The notes beneath the pieces are model-generated. The model saw nothing but the letters and a program-made list of their open reading frames with translations. It had not been told where the DNA came from and made no database searches. This document shows, one piece after another, positions 39,189-48,114 of a stretch of DNA of 64,000 bases; position 1 is the stretch's first letter; the number at the start of each line of letters is the position of its first letter. This stretch comes from CBDFGS01 sp965247255. GTDB lineage: Bacteria; Chloroflexota; Dehalococcoidia; Lucifugimonadales; CAUZJF01. Where the stretch lies: assembly GCA_965247255.1 (NCBI GenBank), contig CBDFGS010000011.1:62001-126000 (forward strand), read 5' to 3'. Position numbers and translations under genes: made by a program.

Positions 39189-41618
39189 TCAGCTCATCTC
39201 TTCGGTGAGCGCAAGCATGATGTCCCTCATACGCTCGGCCAGCCGCGCGTTGTCGCCCTTTTCAAGGTGCGGGTCCGCGTCGAGCAGCCGCACAGCCTCC
39301 TTGCGGGCCAGCGAGAGTATGTCCTGATCGGTGATTCGCGCCACTTTGAACTGGGGCAGGCCGCTCTGGCGCGTCCCCACGTAGTCGCCTGGGCCGCGAA
39401 GGCGCAGGTCCTCCTCGGCCAGCTCGAAGCCGTCCTTGATGCGCTCCACGATCTTCAGTCGCTCCCTCGCCTCTTTGCCGGGCGAGTCGGCCAGCAACAA
39501 GCAGTAGCTCTGGTGCTCGCCCCTGCCGACGCGGCCGCGAAACTGGTGTAGCTGGGCGAGCCCGAAGCGGTCCGCGCCGTCGATCAACATCACCGTCGCG
39601 TTGGGTACGTCGATGCCGACCTCCACCACGGGGGTGGACACCAAGATGTGCAACTCACCCCGCTTGAACTCGTCCATCACCTCCTCCTTCTCTCGAAGCG
39701 CCATCCTCCCATGAAGTAGGCCGAGCTTGAGGTCCGGGAAGACTTGACTCGACAGCCGCTCGTACTCCTTGACCGCCGCTCTCGTCTGAATCGCCTCCGA
39801 CTCCTCGATCAGCGGGCAGATGACGAAGGCCTGGCGACCCTCGGCGACCTGTTTGCCTATGAAACCGTAGGCGGCAGCTCTTCGATCCGGCTCGACCCAT
39901 CGGGTTCGAATCTCCTGTCTGCCCGGTGGCAGCTCGTCGATGACCGATATGTCCAGGTCGCCATAGAGCGTCAGGGCCAGCGATCGGGGGATAGGCGTCG
40001 CCGACATGGCCAGCAGGTGTGGCCTCGTCGCCTTGCCTCTGATCGCCGCCCGCTGCATAACTCCGAAACGGTGCTGCTCGTCTACGACGGCCAGCGCCAG
40101 CCTGGGTACATCCACATCCTCCTGGAGCAGGGCGTGGGTGCCAATCACCATATCGACCTCCCCGGCCGCAACACGCCTGTGCATCTCCTCTTTCGCCTTG
40201 CGCGGGAGGCTTCCGATCAGGAGCCCCAGGGTGATAGGGGCGGCAGACGAGTCCGGTTGCACGGTAATCAGGTCGCCCTCTTCGACCGCGTTCGACCCGC
40301 CCGAGAGAAGATGGGCGACGGTGATGAAGTGCTGCTCGGCCAGAATCTCGGTCGGCGCCATCAGAGCGCCTTGGTGCCCGCTCCAGGCGGCCACGAGCAG
40401 CGCGGCGGCGGCGACGACCGTCTTACCGCTACCCACGTCGCCCTGCACGAGCCTGCTCATTGGCCGGTCCTTCGCAAGGTCGTCGAGTATCTCCCTCAGG
40501 ACCGTTTGCTGGGGGCCGGTCAGTTCGAAGGGCAGCCCTTCGAGGAACGCCGCCAGCGCAGCCTCGTTCGCCTTCAAGGGGATGCCCTCCGCGTCCTGCT
40601 GCCAGGACCGCTTGCGGCTCAGGACTGCGAGCTGCAACAGGAGCATCTCGTCGAAGGCCAGGCGGCGGCGGGCCGTCTGCCACTGGGAGGGTGAGTCGGG
40701 GTAGTGCGCCTGAGCGATGGCGTTCCGCAGGCCCATCAAAGAGAGCCGGTGCCGGGAGTCCTCGGGGAGGAACTCCTCGACCTGCGATAACCCGACCTCC
40801 AGCGCCTGCTTCACGAATCGCCTCAGCGTGCGCTGCGGAAGCCTCTCGACGATGGGATAGACCGGCACCAGCCGGCCGGTGTGCATTAGCTCTTCTCGAC
40901 CCCGGAGCAACTCATACTCGGGGGACTCGAACACGAAGCTCCCCCTGAAGACGTTGACTCGCCCGCTCAACACCAGCTTCGTGCCCGGCTTGAACGACTT
41001 CGCGAGGTAGCCCTGGTTGAACCATATGGCGCGAACGTTGCCCGTATCGTCGCCGAGCACCGCCTGGGTCGAACTCCTTCGGGGCCCTGTGCGGGTCTCC
41101 GACGCCTCCCACACGTTGACGATCGCGGTCTGCTCCTCGCCCGCCTGGAGCTCTGAGACCTTGCGGACCTGGGCGAAGTCGTTATGCCGGTGGGGGAAGT
41201 GATAAACAAGATCACCTACGTTCTCGAGGCCCAGACGTTTCAGCTTGGGCAGGGTGTCGCGACGCATCCCCTTGAGGCGTGCGACAGGGTCTGACAGGGA
41301 CACCTTGCCAAGCGGCTTTGCGCCAGGTGCGTTCCTTGGTCCGGCGCCCCCCCTCCGTTTCGACGCCCGCGCGGGCTTGCCGCCGGCCCCAGCAATCTGG
41401 GCCAGCTTCCCCGCCGCTTGCTCGGCCCAGGACTTCCGCCGCGCGGCAGTGATCCCGGAGTAAGAGCCCAGTCCGCCAATGATCGGCTTCAGCTCTGATG
41501 CCCAGCGCTGGAGAAATCGGTCCAGACCCCCCACGACCTTGGAATCCTGGAAGCCGACCTTCGCCTCTTGCTCGAGAATGCGGGCGAGCGCTTCCAGCTT
41601 CGGGGTTAGCTCTGGCAC
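39189..41618 (-). CDS. recG: ATP-dependent DNA helicase RecG
   Basis: RecG remodels stalled replication forks and Holliday junctions. The 809-residue protein has an N-terminal extension of about 110 residues (helical, Arg/Gly-rich linker), the wedge/OB domain (FVFESPEYELL), helicase motifs I GDVGSGKTVVAA, II AVVDEQHRFGV, III LLAMSATPIPRSLALT, V VVEVGIDVPNATVMLIDGADRFGLAQLHQFRGRVGRG and the C-terminal RIKDGFELAEEDLRLRGPGDYVGTRQSG (TRG-type). The N-terminal extension is longer than in E. coli. It is the gene whose 3' end is duplicated at 38633-38749. Divergent to the sigma region 4 gene. Confidence 0.97.
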   Translation of the reverse strand: MPELTPKLEALARILEQEAKVGFQDSKVVGGLDRFLQRWASELKPIIGGLGSYSGITAARRKSWAEQAAGKLAQIAGAGGKPARASKRRGGAGPRNAPGAKPLGKVSLSDPVARLKGMRRDTLPKLKRLGLENVGDLVYHFPHRHNDFAQVRKVSELQAGEEQTAIVNVWEASETRTGPRRSSTQAVLGDDTGNVRAIWFNQGYLAKSFKPGTKLVLSGRVNVFRGSFVFESPEYELLRGREELMHTGRLVPVYPIVERLPQRTLRRFVKQALEVGLSQVEEFLPEDSRHRLSLMGLRNAIAQAHYPDSPSQWQTARRRLAFDEMLLLQLAVLSRKRSWQQDAEGIPLKANEAALAAFLEGLPFELTGPQQTVLREILDDLAKDRPMSRLVQGDVGSGKTVVAAAALLVAAWSGHQGALMAPTEILAEQHFITVAHLLSGGSNAVEEGDLITVQPDSSAAPITLGLLIGSLPRKAKEEMHRRVAAGEVDMVIGTHALLQEDVDVPRLALAVVDEQHRFGVMQRAAIRGKATRPHLLAMSATPIPRSLALTLYGDLDISVIDELPPGRQEIRTRWVEPDRRAAAYGFIGKQVAEGRQAFVICPLIEESEAIQTRAAVKEYERLSSQVFPDLKLGLLHGRMALREKEEVMDEFKRGELHILVSTPVVEVGIDVPNATVMLIDGADRFGLAQLHQFRGRVGRGEHQSYCLLLADSPGKEARERLKIVERIKDGFELAEEDLRLRGPGDYVGTRQSGLPQFKVARITDQDILSLARKEAVRLLDADPHLEKGDNARLAERMRDIMLALTEEMS

Positions 41619-41817
41619 GGTGCTATCACAATGACCCCATAAAGGCGTGAAGAGGCAGCGGCGCAGGAGTGCGGGCGTCGAACAACTCTACGTCTACAAC
41701 GCCTTTGCGTTGACCAGGTACAAGGACGCATTGTATCGAATTTCAAGATTGACAACGAACCCGCTGTTCGCTAAAGGTGACCTATCTGGCATACCAACTA
41801 CAGGAGGTAGTTATTCG

Positions 41818-42171
41818 ATGGAGAGCAGTCCAAAGCCGTGGCTTAGGAGGCGGGCGAATATCCTACTGCGGGCCGTCGATGGAGAGCGTTCAAAGTTGGG
41901 CGACTTCGTTGAGGACCTTGATGCGTATCGGGTCCCGTCGATCGAGTCGCTTGCCGCTCAGGTAGAAAGAGGTCTGGGGACGCTGTCGGAGCGCGAGGAA
42001 CAAGCGATGAGGCTCAGGTTCGGTCTAGACGATGGAACGTCGAAGACCCTCAAGCAGGCCGGGCAGGTCATGGGGCTCTCGGCCGAGCGCGTCCGGCAGC
42101 TCGAAGCTGCGGCGCTGAGAAGGCTTCGCGAGCCTGGAAGGCGGAATCTCCTTCCCGTAGTCGCGGACTGA
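41818..42171 (+). CDS. Stand-alone sigma-70 region 4 protein
   Basis: The 117-residue protein is largely a primary-sigma-type region 4: RGLGTLSEREEQAMRLRFGLDDGTSKTLKQAGQVMGLSAERVRQLEAAALRRLR, which binds the -35 element and the beta flap. Regions 2 and 3 are missing. It could act as an RNA polymerase regulator or the remnant of a sigma gene. A CAGGAGG site lies before the ATG; TTGACA at 41749 with TAAAGG 17 bp later may be its promoter. Divergent from recG, convergent with the DegV gene. Confidence 0.8.
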   Translation: MESSPKPWLRRRANILLRAVDGERSKLGDFVEDLDAYRVPSIESLAAQVERGLGTLSEREEQAMRLRFGLDDGTSKTLKQAGQVMGLSAERVRQLEAAALRRLREPGRRNLLPVVAD

Positions 42172-42178
42172 CCGCTAC

Positions 42179-43021
42179 TTACTCCGCCTGAAGCAGCGCG
42201 ACGCCCGCGACGCCCGGCCCTGCGTACGTGCCGATCGTCGGCCCCGCGCGAGCGATCAAGGGCTCCCCCCCTTCGGGGAGCAGGTCCCGGAAGGACTCGG
42301 CCATCTCCTGAGCGAGTTCCGGAGTCGTGGTGTGGAGCGCGAAGACCTGCTCCAGAGGGGCGTACTCCCTCGTAATTTCCTTGAGCTTCTGGAGCCCCTT
42401 CGCGAAGGTCCTGGCCTTGCCGAGCTCGTGGACTTCTCCGTCCTCGACAATGAGCAGTGGCTTGATCCGGAGGACGGTGCCCAGCAGCCCCTTAGCCTTT
42501 CCTATCCGGCCGCCCTTTACAAGGTACTCCACCGTGTTGAACATGAAGTAGAGCTGTGACCTCGGGACCGCGGCCCTCGCCAGGGCGGCGACCTCATCGG
42601 CGCCCATCCCTTCTGCGGCGGCCTGGGCAGCGGCGATCACGATTACGCCGATGCCCATGCAAGCCTGGGTGCTGTCGACCACCTCTATCGGACATTTCGC
42701 CGTGGTCTGGTCCTTCGCCTGGATGGCCGAGTTGTATGTGCCGCTGAGCTTCGCGGACACGTGAATCGACACGATGCCCTCCGCGTCCTTTCCCAGGTCG
42801 TCGTAGACCTGGACGAAGTCGCCCGGCGTAGGCTGGGAGGTGGTGGGATGCACCGGGCTTTCGCTGAGCCTCTCGTAGAACTGGTCAGCGGATATGTCGA
42901 CGCCATCCCTGAACACCTCGGTGCCGAACACGACGTTGCAGGGTACGACGGTGATGCCAAGCCTATCGACGATCTCGGCCGGCATGTCCGCTGCGCTATC
43001 GGTCACGATCTTGACAGGCAT
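42179..43021 (-). CDS. DegV family (FakB-like) fatty acid-binding protein
   Basis: The 280-residue protein is of the DegV family, which binds a fatty acid and presents it to a kinase in FakAB-type systems. It has the start KIVTDSAADMPAEIVDRLGITVVPCNVVFG, the TSQPTPGDFVQVYDDLGKDAEGIVSIHVSAKLSGTYNSA phosphate site region, and the C-terminal VALHTTTPELAQEMAE with GPTIGTYAGPGVAGVALL. The ATG at 43021 has an AGGGAG site. It follows the DAK2 kinase gene by 31 bp, the two likely working together. Confidence 0.92.
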   Translation of the reverse strand: MPVKIVTDSAADMPAEIVDRLGITVVPCNVVFGTEVFRDGVDISADQFYERLSESPVHPTTSQPTPGDFVQVYDDLGKDAEGIVSIHVSAKLSGTYNSAIQAKDQTTAKCPIEVVDSTQACMGIGVIVIAAAQAAAEGMGADEVAALARAAVPRSQLYFMFNTVEYLVKGGRIGKAKGLLGTVLRIKPLLIVEDGEVHELGKARTFAKGLQKLKEITREYAPLEQVFALHTTTPELAQEMAESFRDLLPEGGEPLIARAGPTIGTYAGPGVAGVALLQAE

Positions 43022-43052
43022 ATTGAGTCTCCCTACTCTCGAAGAGAGTCCG

Positions 43053-44723
43053 CTACTCGATGGAGATGATGAAATGGTAGTGCGGTTGGCCGCCGTGCAC
43101 CAGCTCGATTTCGACTCCCTCGTGGTCGCCGTCCGCAAGGTCTCGGGCCACCCCCTCCGCGTCTCCCTCACCCAGGGGAGCCCCCCAGTACAGGGTCACC
43201 AGGCTCTCCGCCGACACCCCCGCTTCGCGAAGTACCGCGCCGACTAGCTCGGTCAGGTCTTGGCCCGCGCTTACCAGCTTGTTTTCGAGCATTCCCATGA
43301 GCTGGCCTTCCTCGACGGCCACTCCGTCGACCGTGGCGGTCCTGACGGCCTTGGTCACGGCGCCGGACCGCACCGACGGGATGGCGGACTCCATATCCGA
43401 CACGTTGGCGTCGAGGTCCCTATCGCTATTGAAGCAGAGGATGGCCGCGACTCCCTGGGGGATAGACCGGGTGTCGAGGGCCTTGACGTTCTTGGTGGAG
43501 TTTGTTGCCGCCTGGAGGGCGGCGGGCACGATGTTCTTGTTGTTGGGAAGAATCACCACGTTGTCCGAGGGCGCGCCATCCACGGCCTGGAGCAGGTCCC
43601 CCACGCTCGGGTTCATCGTGTCTCCGCCCTGGACGACTGCCGCGGCGCCGAGGCTGGTGAAGAGCTCCTTCAGGCCATCGCCGGAAGCGACCGCGACGAC
43701 CGCAACCTCGACTGGCTCTGAGCTAGCCTCGTCCCTCCGCTCCTGCGAGAACTCGGCGCGCTGCTCGTCCATGTTCTGGATGCTGACACGGCTGAGCGTC
43801 CCGGTGGAGACCGCGGCACTCAGCACCCGCCCCGGGTCCTCGGCGTGGACGTGGACCCGGACCGCGGACTCGTCGCCGACGATCACGGTGGAGGAAGCCA
43901 TGCCCTCCATCGTCTCTCGGATCGCCTCCGGGTCCAGACCGTCTCCCTCCACGACGAACTGCGTGCAGTAGCCGTACTCCAGCTCCTCGACGGCGTCTAC
44001 GAAGTCGAGCGATACGGACTGGCCCTCGCCTTCCACGCCGACCGGCGCGGGAGGAGCGATTTCGGCGGCCTCGGAATCTTCGCCTTTTGCGGCGCGGCGC
44101 ATCGCCTCCAGCATTACCGCTAGGCCCTGCCCGCCTGCGTCGACCACCCCCGCCTCTCGGAGCACAGGAAGCATGGTAGGAGTCAGGGCTACGGTGTCTC
44201 TCGCCGCGACGCTTGCAGCCTCCAGGATCTCGCCACAGTGGCCGCCCAGGTCGGCGGCCTCCTGCGCCGCCTGCGCCGCGCTGCTAAGCACGGTCAGCAT
44301 CGTGCCCTCGACGGGCTTTCCCACCGCCTTGTAGGAGTAGTCGCGGGCCTGTTGGAAGACCTTGACTAGCTCCTTACACCCCACTTCGGTCTCCCCTTCG
44401 ACCGCGACCGCCATGCCTCTGAAGAACTGGGAGAGAATGACGCCGCTGTTGCCCCGGGCGCCCATCATGGCGGCGTGGGCCATCGCGCTGGCCACATCCC
44501 CCGCCGGTGCGCCCGGAGCCGGCCCCGCATGCTCCGTGACGTCCCGAAGCGTCAGGAACATATTGGTCCCGGTGTCACCGTCCGGTACCGGGAACACGTT
44601 AAGCGCGTTTATGGAGTCCACGTTCCGCTCTAGCAAGCGCGCGGCGGCAGAAAACATGGCCTGCACGTCGTCGCCGCTAAGACGGCACTGGGCCTCTGAC
44701 ATCCGGGAATGGTCGAAGGGCAC
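43053..44723 (-). CDS. DAK2-domain kinase (FakA-like fatty acid kinase)
   Basis: The 556-residue protein has an N-terminal DhaL/DAK2 ATP domain (LNVFPVPDGDTGTNMFLTLRDV, with metal-binding aspartates, and MMGARGNSGVILSQFFRGMA), a central domain with FVDAVEELEYGYCTQFVVEG and a C-terminal Y/D domain (VVILPNNKNIVPAALQAA). This layout is that of FakA, which phosphorylates fatty acids held by a DegV/FakB protein for phospholipid synthesis. The neighbouring DegV gene supports this. The start may be the GTG at 44723 or the ATG at 44702. rpmB is divergent, an arrangement common in Gram-positive bacteria. Confidence 0.93.
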   Translation of the reverse strand: MPFDHSRMSEAQCRLSGDDVQAMFSAAARLLERNVDSINALNVFPVPDGDTGTNMFLTLRDVTEHAGPAPGAPAGDVASAMAHAAMMGARGNSGVILSQFFRGMAVAVEGETEVGCKELVKVFQQARDYSYKAVGKPVEGTMLTVLSSAAQAAQEAADLGGHCGEILEAASVAARDTVALTPTMLPVLREAGVVDAGGQGLAVMLEAMRRAAKGEDSEAAEIAPPAPVGVEGEGQSVSLDFVDAVEELEYGYCTQFVVEGDGLDPEAIRETMEGMASSTVIVGDESAVRVHVHAEDPGRVLSAAVSTGTLSRVSIQNMDEQRAEFSQERRDEASSEPVEVAVVAVASGDGLKELFTSLGAAAVVQGGDTMNPSVGDLLQAVDGAPSDNVVILPNNKNIVPAALQAATNSTKNVKALDTRSIPQGVAAILCFNSDRDLDANVSDMESAIPSVRSGAVTKAVRTATVDGVAVEEGQLMGMLENKLVSAGQDLTELVGAVLREAGVSAESLVTLYWGAPLGEGDAEGVARDLADGDHEGVEIELVHGGQPHYHFIISIE

Positions 44724-44842
44724 GATTGCTCGCCCAAGCTACAGTGTGGTATCTTTTGTTACGCGATTCACATACGAGGGTGCGTAGTCGCGCACCGGCT
44801 TCGATTCTAATGAATCGTACCAGTAACAGTCAAAGGTGAGCG

Positions 44843-45034
44843 ATGGCAAGGTGCGAAATCTGCCTGAGGTCGGGAATGGCAGGCAACAACGTTAGCCACT
44901 CCAAGAGACACACGAAGACTCGGTGGTCGACCAACGTCCATCGCGCGACGATCTACGTGCGGGGCGAGCGCCAGCGGGTCAAGATCTGTACCCGCTGCCT
45001 GAGAACCCAGCACAAGGTCCGCACAAAAGCGTAG
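44843..45034 (+). CDS. rpmB: Ribosomal protein bL28
   Basis: The 63-residue protein is ribosomal protein L28 of the large subunit, with the classical start MARCEICLRSGMAGNNVSHSKR and core TKTRWSTNVHRATIY. It has cysteine pairs CEIC and CTRC consistent with the zinc-binding C+ form. An AAAGGTGAG site precedes the ATG. It is divergent from the fakA-like gene. Confidence 0.97.
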   Translation: MARCEICLRSGMAGNNVSHSKRHTKTRWSTNVHRATIYVRGERQRVKICTRCLRTQHKVRTKA

Positions 45035-45370
45035 GCGCCTTCGGCGCTCCACCTGGGCGGTTTTCATGTGTAGGGGCAATCCCGTGTGATTGCCCTCGAC
45101 GTGGTGTCAAAACGCGATACCTGTCAGCGCCGTTAGATGCTATTAGCAGTTGGGCGGACACACAGGTCCGCCCCTACGTTATCTCTGCCCTTGGCGCGTC
45201 ACGAGAGTTGAAGCAACGCCCAACGGTCGTGGGGGCACTGCTTACCGCGCCGACGCTGGGGTCTCGCAAGACTCCTTGAAACACAGCGGTTACTTGAGAG
45301 CCTGTGGAACCACGGGCAGAGCGGCAGGAAAGCACTTCCGAAGCCAATTACATCCTGAGCTAGCGGCACA
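45035..45370. other. Intergenic region with a GTAGGGGC-bounded repeat
   Basis: Between rpmB and hemA. A short GGCGCCTTCGGCGCT stem just after the rpmB stop may be its terminator, and most of the rest is the repeat at 45070-45177. No gene, and no consensus promoter for hemA, is evident. Confidence 0.4.
45070..45177. repeat. 108-bp repeat bounded by GTAGGGGC inverted ends
   Basis: It starts GTAGGGGCAATCCCGTGTGA (45070) and ends CACAGGTCCGCCCCTAC (45177). Each end forms its own hairpin (GGGGCAATCCCGTGTGATTGCCC and GGGCGGACACACAGGTCCGCCC), with the terminal GTAGGGGC and GCCCCTAC being complementary. The same core sequence recurs at 16595, 50434 and 58521. Confidence 0.55.
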
Positions 45371-46624
45371 TTGCACATATCACTAACGGGCCTCAATCAC
45401 ACCACCACGCCAGTCGAGGTGCGGGAAGAGGTCTCCTTCTCCAAACAGCAGCTTCCCGAGGCGCACCTGGCGCTGAAAGCTGCGGTTGGCGAGTCGGTGT
45501 TGCTCTCGACCTGCAACCGCACCGAAGTGTACTCGGTCACGGAAGAGCCCGCCAGGGTCGCCGCCGACGTGCGCCGGTTCCTGGCGGACTTCCACAACCT
45601 CGACCAGGACTTGCTGTCCCCGCACCTGTACGACCTCACCGACGCCGACGCCACGCGTCACCTCTTTAGGGTGGCGAGCGGCCTGGACTCGATGATATTG
45701 GGTGAGTCGGAGATCCTTGGCCAGATTCGGGATGCTCTCCAAGCAGCCTCGGAATCTCAAGCCCTCTCCGCGCCTGTGTCACGGCTATTCCATCGGGCCA
45801 TCCGCACCGGTCGTAGGGTGCGCGAGGAGACGGACGTCGGCCGCAAGGCCCTGTCCGTGAGCTACGCGGCTGTGCAACTTACGCGCCGGGTGCTCGGTGA
45901 ACTGGGGGGCCTGCGAGTGCTACTGATCGGGGCCGGCGAGGCCGGGGAGCTAGTGGCGAGGGCGCTCCGCTCCAGTGGCGTGAGCGACCTGGTGATCTCC
46001 AACCGGACGCCCGAGCGCGCAGAGGCGCTGGCCCGCAAGCTCGCGGGGAGAACCCTGCCCTTCGAGGAGGTACGGTCCGGTCTGGCGGAGGCCGACATCG
46101 TCATCACCGCCACCGAGGCGAGCGCGCACGTCCTAACCAGCGCCGCCATCGACGAGGCGGTGCGGGCCCGCAACGGACGCCCTTCGTTCCTGTTCGACCT
46201 GTCGGTACCCCGTAACATCGACCCCCAGGCCGGGATGATCGACGGCGTCAACCTCTTCAACATAGACGACCTTTCCACCATCGCCGAGGAGAACCTCGAA
46301 GACCGCAGGCATGCGGCGGCGGACGCGGAAGCGGTCGTCGAAGAGGAGGTGACGGGGTTCATGGCGTGGTGGGAATCGCTGGAGGCGCTCCCCCTGATAA
46401 AGGCGCTCCGGGAGCAGGCCGAAGGCATCCGAGAGCATGAGCTCGAGCGAGCGCTGCGCATGATGCCGGACCTGTCTGCGGGTGAGCGCGAGGTCCTGGA
46501 CGCGATGAGCCGCTCGCTGATAAACCGGCTGCTACACGAGCCCACCGTGGCGCTCAAGCAGCGCTCCAGCCCCGCGATGCTGAGCGCCGTGCGAGACCTG
46601 TTCCGGCTGTGGGGCAAGCCCTAG
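45371..46624 (+). CDS. hemA: Glutamyl-tRNA reductase
   Basis: HemA reduces glutamyl-tRNA to glutamate-1-semialdehyde, the first step of tetrapyrrole synthesis by the C5 route. The 417-residue protein shows LTGLNHTTTPVEVREEVSF, the nucleophile C48 in LSTCNRTEVY, LGESEILGQIRDAL, the NADPH-binding ALLIGAGEAGEL-type region (RVLLIGAGEAGELVA) and the dimerisation helix at the C-terminus. The start appears to be TTG, within a weak site. No other heme genes are nearby. A MITE-like repeat follows 14 bp after its stop. Confidence 0.96.
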   Translation: MHISLTGLNHTTTPVEVREEVSFSKQQLPEAHLALKAAVGESVLLSTCNRTEVYSVTEEPARVAADVRRFLADFHNLDQDLLSPHLYDLTDADATRHLFRVASGLDSMILGESEILGQIRDALQAASESQALSAPVSRLFHRAIRTGRRVREETDVGRKALSVSYAAVQLTRRVLGELGGLRVLLIGAGEAGELVARALRSSGVSDLVISNRTPERAEALARKLAGRTLPFEEVRSGLAEADIVITATEASAHVLTSAAIDEAVRARNGRPSFLFDLSVPRNIDPQAGMIDGVNLFNIDDLSTIAEENLEDRRHAAADAEAVVEEEVTGFMAWWESLEALPLIKALREQAEGIREHELERALRMMPDLSAGEREVLDAMSRSLINRLLHEPTVALKQRSSPAMLSAVRDLFRLWGKP

Positions 46625-46637
46625 CGCCAAGGACCGG

Positions 46638-46768
46638 CTTTGCACTGAAATTCGGGATGCGTGGCCGTGGTTCGACAGGCTCATCACCATGAACGTCGCT
46701 TCAAACTCAACGTTCGTCCTGAGCTTGTCGAAGGACAGCGCGACTAGAGCGACACTTCTTGTGCAAAG
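46638..46768. repeat. MITE-like element, copy A
   Basis: A 131-bp block with terminal inverted repeats CTTTGCAC (46638-46645) and GTGCAAAG (46761-46768). Near-identical AGCGCCAAGGACC text flanks both ends. It shares clear sequence with copy B at 58356-58508, including AAACTCAACGTTCGTC-type and ACTTCTTGTGCAAAG segments. It contains the GTTCGACAGGCTCA palindrome common in intergenic repeats. Confidence 0.7.
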
Positions 46769-46915
46769 CGCCAAGGACCCGAACGGGGGACAAACAGCTC
46801 ATTGTCTTCCCGCGACTGGCCGCTCTGCGTTTACGTCATCCCACGAAAACCGCCCGCGCTCCGAACAGATCACAGCCGTCTCTCTCTGACTGAATCACGA
46901 CTCCAGGCCCGACCA

Positions 46916-47329
46916 CTAAAAAGATCTCAGGTTCGCAAAGCACGTCGCCGCCAGCGCGATGGCGCCGATGCCAATACCAGCTACAATACCAGACGCGATC
47001 TCGTGTTTGCGCGCCAGCCCGAATCCCGCCCCCGCCACCAGCGCTATAAGCCACAGGCCCGCGGCAGCACCCCACCCGAATGCCGTTGGGCGGCCGTCAT
47101 CGCTCCCAGACACAGCCGAACTCACGATGCTCAGGCCCACGACCGGTACCGCGGTCGACAGAAGAGCTATCTTGAACCGGTCGCGTTTCCGGTGCGAGAC
47201 GTTGGGCGTCGCAGTCTTTTCGCTTCCCTCAAGCTTGATCGCGAGGTCTGAGCCGCACTCCGCGCAGAAGCGCGCGTCAACCTGATTCTCGTGTCCGCAT
47301 TCGGGGCAGGTCGTTCGCTCTTCGCTCAT
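46916..47329 (-). CDS. Zinc-ribbon membrane protein
   Basis: The 137-residue protein starts with a zinc ribbon, TTCPECGHENQVDARFCAECG (two CxxC), followed by a short linker, about three transmembrane helices (ALLSTAVPVVGLSIVSSAV, AFGWGAAAGLWLIALVAGAGF and IVAGIGIGAIALAATCF). The family is not characterised. Its ATG overlaps the lgt stop codon (ATGA), showing translational coupling with lgt. An in-frame extension upstream lies within lgt and was rejected. Confidence 0.75.
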   Translation of the reverse strand: MSEERTTCPECGHENQVDARFCAECGSDLAIKLEGSEKTATPNVSHRKRDRFKIALLSTAVPVVGLSIVSSAVSGSDDGRPTAFGWGAAAGLWLIALVAGAGFGLARKHEIASGIVAGIGIGAIALAATCFANLRSF

Positions 47330-48099
47330 GCCACGGCCCTCCGACGTCGCCATCGGGGCAGCATGTCGCAAATGCAGTCGATGCCCTTGCGTTGCAGGTA
47401 TATCTGGTAGCCGAAGCCCACCACGGCGGCTATACAGAGCCACTGCACAAGCGTCAGATCGAGGAAGGCGCGTGGCGTGGGCTGGTAGCGCAGGAACTCC
47501 AGCGGAAATCGGATGAGCGCGTATCCCACGACGTACAACCTAAATAGCTCGCCGTCACGGAAGGAGGTGTAGCGCCGCTGCCACAGGAATGCGAACAGCA
47601 TCAGGTCGAACGCCATCTCGTAGAGCTGGGCCGGGTGGCGAGTGGCCCCGGCCATGTACACGCCCCAGGGCAGTCCGGTGGCGGTGCCGTAGGCGTCGCC
47701 CGCCAGGAAGTTGCCTAGCCTGCCGATGGCCTGTCCTAACGGAAGGAACGGCGCCACCAGGTCCCCGGTGCAGCGCTCCACCTTCAGCACCCGCTCGGCC
47801 ATCACCACGGCGGCGTACCCGCCGATGAGCGCTCCGGTCAGTGCAGCGCCGTGAGACGGGATCGTGGGCAGGAGCCGCCAGAACTCGGCCGGCCCCAGGA
47901 ATATGACCATGCTGAGCTTGGCGCCCACCACTCCCCCGACGAGCCCGATGGACCCGACCATCAGCGTCGACTCGGTGAGGCGGTGCCGTCGCTCCGCCTC
48001 ACGGTACGTCAGCCAGCCGCCGACAATCACCGCCGCCAACATGCACACCGTATAAGAGTGCAGCACAACGGGGCCGATTTCGATCAGGACCGGCCGCAA
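47326..48099 (-). CDS. lgt: Prolipoprotein diacylglyceryl transferase-like protein
   Basis: Lgt moves diacylglycerol from phosphatidylglycerol to the lipobox cysteine of prolipoproteins, of which two are encoded in this window. The 257-residue protein has about seven transmembrane segments, SHGAALTGALIGGY (HGGL-like, but with Ala), LGQAIGRLGNFLAGDAYG (the Lgt signature with GRxGNFxxGE changed to GD) and RHPAQLYE with the essential region HPxQLYE. Deviations in the HGGL and GE positions suggest a diverged or specialised transferase. It is between the radical SAM gene and the zinc-ribbon gene, same strand. Confidence 0.85.
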   Translation of the reverse strand: MRPVLIEIGPVVLHSYTVCMLAAVIVGGWLTYREAERRHRLTESTLMVGSIGLVGGVVGAKLSMVIFLGPAEFWRLLPTIPSHGAALTGALIGGYAAVVMAERVLKVERCTGDLVAPFLPLGQAIGRLGNFLAGDAYGTATGLPWGVYMAGATRHPAQLYEMAFDLMLFAFLWQRRYTSFRDGELFRLYVVGYALIRFPLEFLRYQPTPRAFLDLTLVQWLCIAAVVGFGYQIYLQRKGIDCICDMLPRWRRRRAVA

Positions 48100-48114
48100 G
48101 ACCCCTCCCGTCGA

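Noticed and set aside
39901..39925. GGTTCGAATC string resembling a tRNA T-arm
   Set aside because: It lies inside the recG coding sequence and has no acceptor or anticodon arms.
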